Positions 20,644 through 23,800 of a stretch of DNA of 23,800 nucleotides are shown piece by piece (position 1 is the first letter of the stretch; each line of letters opens with the position of its first letter). The notes under the pieces are model-generated. The model ran no database searches. It was given only the letters and a program-made list of their open reading frames with translations, and was not told the origin of the DNA. This DNA is from a virus. A program made the position numbers and the translations under genes. The stretch lies in the IMG/VR virus record IMGVR_UViG_3300006929_000121, positions 1 to 23,800 of that record; one strand, written 5' to 3'.

Positions 20644-21246
20644 TTATTTTCGTTTTATTAATTCAATTTTAAGTTTCGCCAACGAACGCGCCACTAAATC
20701 GTTTTCCTCTTCTTTTATTTCTTGTTTTTCTTTATACATTGCCAAACCTCTTTGAGCAACTACTAAATCAGCTCCAGATTGAGAATAAGCAGGATATGTT
20801 ACTGGACTAACATCATAAAGCCTGTCAATGGATGTTATTGTTCTAATATCATTTCCTTCATCATCTGTGCTCCACTCATCAGAACCAACAGTAAAAGCAA
20901 ATGAAGATTGATTGATGTTTCCATTCTTCATGTTTATTGCTAAATCTTTTCCGTAAGAAGTTTCTGGAATAGAAAATTCATATCTCAAACCTTTATCATC
21001 AACTGACAAATTTAAATTCCCAGCAGTTGAACGTGCTAAAACTAAATTAGGGTCATGATTGATTAAAGCTCTCACATCTGATTTTGCAATAGTTTCCTCT
21101 GTTATTGCACTTGGAGAGATGTATTCATAGAATCCTCCTAAGTTTTCAGAACGTGAGTTCCAAATTGAACCATAGCCAACAACTACTTCTTGACCATCTT
21201 CTTTTGTTTCAAATCTGTTTTCAATGTTAAATATTCTTTTTTCCAT
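20644..21246 (-). CDS. HK97-type prohead protease
   Basis: About 200 residues from MEKRIFNIENRFETKEDG. The family pattern is clear: GYGSIWNSRSENLGGFYE, VRALINHDPNLVLARS with the catalytic histidine, GLRYEFSIPET, NINQSSFAFTVGSDEW with the catalytic serine, and RLYDVSPVTYPAY. It is peptidase family S78 (U35), which trims the capsid N-terminal domain. An in-frame ATG at 21291 would give 15 extra residues and overlap the portal gene. I prefer 21246 because it matches the usual protein start and follows an A-rich leader, but the longer form is possible. Confidence 0.9.
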   Translation of the reverse strand: MEKRIFNIENRFETKEDGQEVVVGYGSIWNSRSENLGGFYEYISPSAITEETIAKSDVRALINHDPNLVLARSTAGNLNLSVDDKGLRYEFSIPETSYGKDLAINMKNGNINQSSFAFTVGSDEWSTDDEGNDIRTITSIDRLYDVSPVTYPAYSQSGADLVVAQRGLAMYKEKQEIKEEENDLVARSLAKLKIELIKRK

Positions 21247-21277
21247 AATTGTATTATTGTATTTTTTGTCCCAAATG

Positions 21278-22468
21278 TTAAGCTTCTTCATCTGTTCCTA
21301 TTTTGTTTATTGTCGTCATGTTCATCTGAAGATAATTATTATCTCCATCCTCAATTCTGTTTAAATCTTCTTTTTGTCTTACTTCATTGATTGTCATCCA
21401 ACCATTTGTTACTGCTGTTTTGTAATAATCAGCTCTATCTTTTACGTTTCCTCTAAGTAATCCGTTTACATTGAACTTAACATAATCTCTTCCAACTAAA
21501 TTTCTTCTAAATAATTTAAGACTCATTTCCAATTCTATCTTTGATATATAAGGCATTAAAGAATAAGAAACGAATTCTTGAGATTGCATTTCAATGTTAT
21601 TGAAACTTGACTTTGATAAATCTCTTAATAAGTGTGGAGGAAGTCCGAAGATACGAGCCACCTCTTCCACAGAAAACTGCCTGGACGCCAAGAACTGGGC
21701 CTGATCTGGAGTAACGCTAATGCTTTTATATTTTAATCCCTCTTCCAATACAGCTGTTTGATTTGAGCCAGCTAATGTTCCGTAGTTTTTATTAAATGAA
21801 TTTCTTAATCTATCAATTGCTTGTTCACTTAAAGCTCTATCAGATTCCAAGATTCCCGACAGTTTCCCTCCGTTCTTGAAGAATGTAGAACTGTATTCTT
21901 GAACATCCATTCCCCATCCAATTGCTTTTCTACATTGTTCAATTGGAGAAAGTCCTGTTATTCCATCTGGACCAGTTATCATTTTAAAGTGAAGAATATT
22001 ATCTGAGTCATGAGTCATTCCTGATTTCTCATCTTCATAAAATAATCTGTTATCTAAAACGTAAGTATTTACATCTCCATAATTCAATGGTAATAATTCC
22101 AATATCCTTCCATTTCTATTTCTCACAATTTGAACATAAGAGTTTCCATCTGAAAGCATATCCATAATTATCTTTTCATAAAAAGTAATTTTGTTTTGAT
22201 ATGAGTTTGGTTGGTATTTTATAAGAAATGAAAGTTCAGAATTTACTTCTAAATTATCTCCATTAGGTTGTCTGCTAAATACTCCAACAGGAAGAGTTGA
22301 AATACTTTCAGAAAGTAATCTCATTGCAGCCCATACGGCTGAAAATGTTAAAGCTGTTTCAGGCGATACTGTTTGAGCTGGACCAAACGGCATTGTGTAA
22401 TTTATGCTTCTTGTTTCCTTTTTTGGTTTTCCTGAAAAAATGTTTTGGATTGAATTGAGTATTCCCAC
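21278..22468 (-). CDS. portal protein, HK97 family
   Basis: 396 residues: AQTVSPETALTFSAVWAAMR, SISTLPVGVFSR, MDMLSDGNSYVQIVRNRNGR, ILHFKMITGPDGITGLSPIE, FFKNGGKLSGILE and ASRQFSVEEVARIFGLPPHL. These are the ordered landmarks of the HK97 gp3 portal family, which forms the 12-mer ring through which DNA enters and leaves the head. The length is normal. It precedes the protease gene and is separated from the next gene upstream by a 244-nt noncoding gap. Confidence 0.95.
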   Translation of the reverse strand: MGILNSIQNIFSGKPKKETRSINYTMPFGPAQTVSPETALTFSAVWAAMRLLSESISTLPVGVFSRQPNGDNLEVNSELSFLIKYQPNSYQNKITFYEKIIMDMLSDGNSYVQIVRNRNGRILELLPLNYGDVNTYVLDNRLFYEDEKSGMTHDSDNILHFKMITGPDGITGLSPIEQCRKAIGWGMDVQEYSSTFFKNGGKLSGILESDRALSEQAIDRLRNSFNKNYGTLAGSNQTAVLEEGLKYKSISVTPDQAQFLASRQFSVEEVARIFGLPPHLLRDLSKSSFNNIEMQSQEFVSYSLMPYISKIELEMSLKLFRRNLVGRDYVKFNVNGLLRGNVKDRADYYKTAVTNGWMTINEVRQKEDLNRIEDGDNNYLQMNMTTINKIGTDEEA

Positions 22469-22494
22469 TATATAATTTTTTGCAATTATACGAC

Positions 22495-22717
22495 AAAAAG
22501 ACTCATTTTTTGTGTAACATTGTTTCCCTCTTAAATGGTATTTAGAGTCGTTTTAAGAGACTTTAAGCCTTTTTTAGTATGTGTATATTAAAAATAAAAG
22601 ATATTAAATTTACTAGATTACAGAAAAATTAAATAAAATTATTATGTTAAATAGAAAAAGTTGAGTTTTTTTGTGATTTTTAGGCTTGTTTAAATTTAAT
22701 TTTTAGACTTGTCTAAA
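22495..22717. repeat. inverted repeats in the gap before the portal gene
   Basis: The noncoding gap 22469-22712 has no ORF. It contains AAAAAGACTC (22495-22504) facing GAGTCGTTTT (22545-22554), 9 of 10 complementary, with a further GAGACTTT just after. TTTAGAC-TT-GTCTAAA is a perfect palindrome at 22702-22717 that overlaps the stop of the 65-residue ORF. On the plus strand the palindrome is followed by nine T. A partly matching 17-mer copy of it lies at 22681-22697. A control site or terminator is possible; no TAnnTTTG promoter was found here. Confidence 0.45.
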
Positions 22718-22910
22718 TTTTTTTTTGTATATTTTTTACTTTCCTATCACGACAAACTCTGAATGAATTGTAGTCCACATATTTTCTTTTTCCAAAAATT
22801 TCAATGTGTTCTTGTTCCAAAGATTCGTAAGCTTCTTTTAAATATTTGTAGTCTTTGGCTCTTGACCAAAACTCTCTAATGAAACCATCTGCTGAATATA
22901 TTCTTATCAT
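22713..22910 (-). CDS. small hypothetical protein between terminase and portal
   Basis: 65 residues beginning MIRIYSADGFIREFWSRAKD, charged and helical, ending in a basic KVKNIQKKI. It starts 1 nt after the terminase stop and so is probably co-translated. No family is recognised. HNH nucleases or capsid accessory proteins are often found here in HK97-like phages, but this ORF has none of the HNH residues. Confidence 0.6.
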   Translation of the reverse strand: MIRIYSADGFIREFWSRAKDYKYLKEAYESLEQEHIEIFGKRKYVDYNSFRVCRDRKVKNIQKKI

Positions 22911-22911
22911 A

Positions 22912-23800
22912 TTATAAAATTAAAAGTCCTCTACCATCATAAACTGAATTTATATCTCCCTCTGTCATGTAACTTCCCAAGGCCATAATCAATGCAACAA
23001 CCCCATCAATTTTCTCAGTTGATTTTGCTTTATTCGGTTTTATGTTTCCAGCTGGATCTTCTTGCAAAGCAATGTTTGATAACATCCAACTCATAACAGG
23101 ATTCCCATCATGAACAATCTGTTCTCCTAAAATAAGTTTTTCCAGTTCCTTTGTTGGTGCGGACATGGATTGAAATCCTTGGCCAAATGGCTCCATTGGA
23201 ACTCCCTCGTTTGTTAAGTCAATAACTAACTGACTAGCATTCCATCTATCATAACAAATTGATTGTATTCTAAATTGCATTCCCAACTCCATGATTTTAT
23301 TCTTTATGAAATTGTAGTCTGCAACATCTCCACTTGTTCCAATTATGTGGTCCTGTTTTAACCATGTAACGTAATCAACTTTATCTCTCTCACTTCTTTT
23401 CTTTGCGTTTTCTTCAGGGATAAAAAAGTAAGGAACAACAATAAACTTTTCTTCCTCTTTAAAAATTAAACATAGACAACTTATATCTCTAGTTGATGCT
23501 AAGTCTAAACCAGCCCAACATTCTTTATCTTTTAATTTTTCCAAATCAATTTCTCCTTGACATAGCTCCCATTCCTTTGCACCAATCCAAGCAGTTTGAG
23601 AATCAGTCCAAATGTTTAACATCAATCTCTTGAATGTGTTTTGATATGATGGAACATCCATTGCTCTTTGGGATTCTCTTTTCATGTATTCCTCTCTTAA
23701 ACTTATCCCATAATTTGGATTACATTTTTTCCAAACTTCAGGATCTGTTATATCACAATCCGTTTCAGCTTCATAGATAGCAGAATAAAAAGACTCATCT
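22912..23800 (-). CDS. terL: terminase large subunit, C-terminal part
   Basis: The frame is open to the right window edge, giving 295 residues of a longer gene whose ATPase part lies outside. The first visible stretch (DPEVWKKCNPNYGISLREEY) is the typical link after the ATPase domain. The nuclease domain follows: CWAGLDLASTRDISCLCLIF with the first metal-binding aspartate, QSICYDRWNASQLV, QGFQSMSAPTKELEKLIL, and near the end EKIDGVVALIMALG with the last aspartate. This is the Terminase_1 family, which packages DNA into the prohead. An ATG at 23685 is internal and is not the start. Confidence 0.95.
   Translation of the reverse strand, partial: DESFYSAIYEAETDCDITDPEVWKKCNPNYGISLREEYMKRESQRAMDVPSYQNTFKRLMLNIWTDSQTAWIGAKEWELCQGEIDLEKLKDKECWAGLDLASTRDISCLCLIFKEEEKFIVVPYFFIPEENAKKRSERDKVDYVTWLKQDHIIGTSGDVADYNFIKNKIMELGMQFRIQSICYDRWNASQLVIDLTNEGVPMEPFGQGFQSMSAPTKELEKLILGEQIVHDGNPVMSWMLSNIALQEDPAGNIKPNKAKSTEKIDGVVALIMALGSYMTEGDINSVYDGRGLLIL

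Overview
The window reads as a piece of a tailed double-stranded DNA phage (a siphovirus with HK97-type head and tail genes) that infects a member of the Bacteroidota, probably a marine flavobacterium. This rests on several signs: a very AT-rich sequence; genes with A-rich leaders instead of Shine-Dalgarno sites; a promoter matching the Bacteroidota consensus TTTG/TAnnTTTG; an SSB-like protein of the DUF3127 type, which is typical of Bacteroidota; and tail proteins with LamG and beta-sandwich domains of the kind common in marine phage metagenomes. The host is an inference. Every gene is on the minus strand, so the genome reads from right to left. No integrase, repressor, tRNA, CRISPR or insertion sequence was seen.

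Late (right) block, 23800 to about 7700. In order of transcription: large terminase subunit (cut by the window edge), a small unknown, portal, prohead protease, major capsid protein followed by a strong terminator, gp6-like connector, head-tail adaptor, gp10-like neck protein, a tail terminator fused to a LamG domain, two small unknowns, the tail tube protein, tail assembly chaperones G and GT, tape measure, a 1003-residue distal tail protein, a small holin-like protein, an M15 peptidase endolysin, a 3-TM holin and a calcineurin-like phosphoesterase. G and GT are joined by a -1 frameshift at A AAA AAG. The gap after the tail tube gene can fold into an interlocked pair of stems: a GC-rich terminator-like hairpin plus a second 10-bp stem in H-type pseudoknot topology.

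Early (left) block, about 7490 to 1. A well-formed promoter drives a short, strongly acidic protein that has its own terminator. Then come small unknowns and a tightly overlapping replication, recombination and modification cluster: a small putative annealing-type protein, a Cas4/RecB-like nuclease with four candidate Fe-S cysteines, a stand-alone DnaA domain IV protein, the DUF3127 SSB, a winged-helix protein, two DNA methyltransferases, a replication-initiator-like HTH protein, two small unknowns, a third (Dam-type) methyltransferase, three tiny membrane proteins coupled by 4-base overlaps, and a NinB-like recombination protein running off the left edge. The linker of the initiator gene holds paired direct repeats, a DnaA-box match and an AT-rich tract, an arrangement like the lambda origin inside gene O.

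The observations most worth following are the predicted pseudoknot, the frameshift cassette, the LamG-tail terminator fusion, the possible intragenic origin, the three mini-membrane genes and the self-contained acidic early gene.
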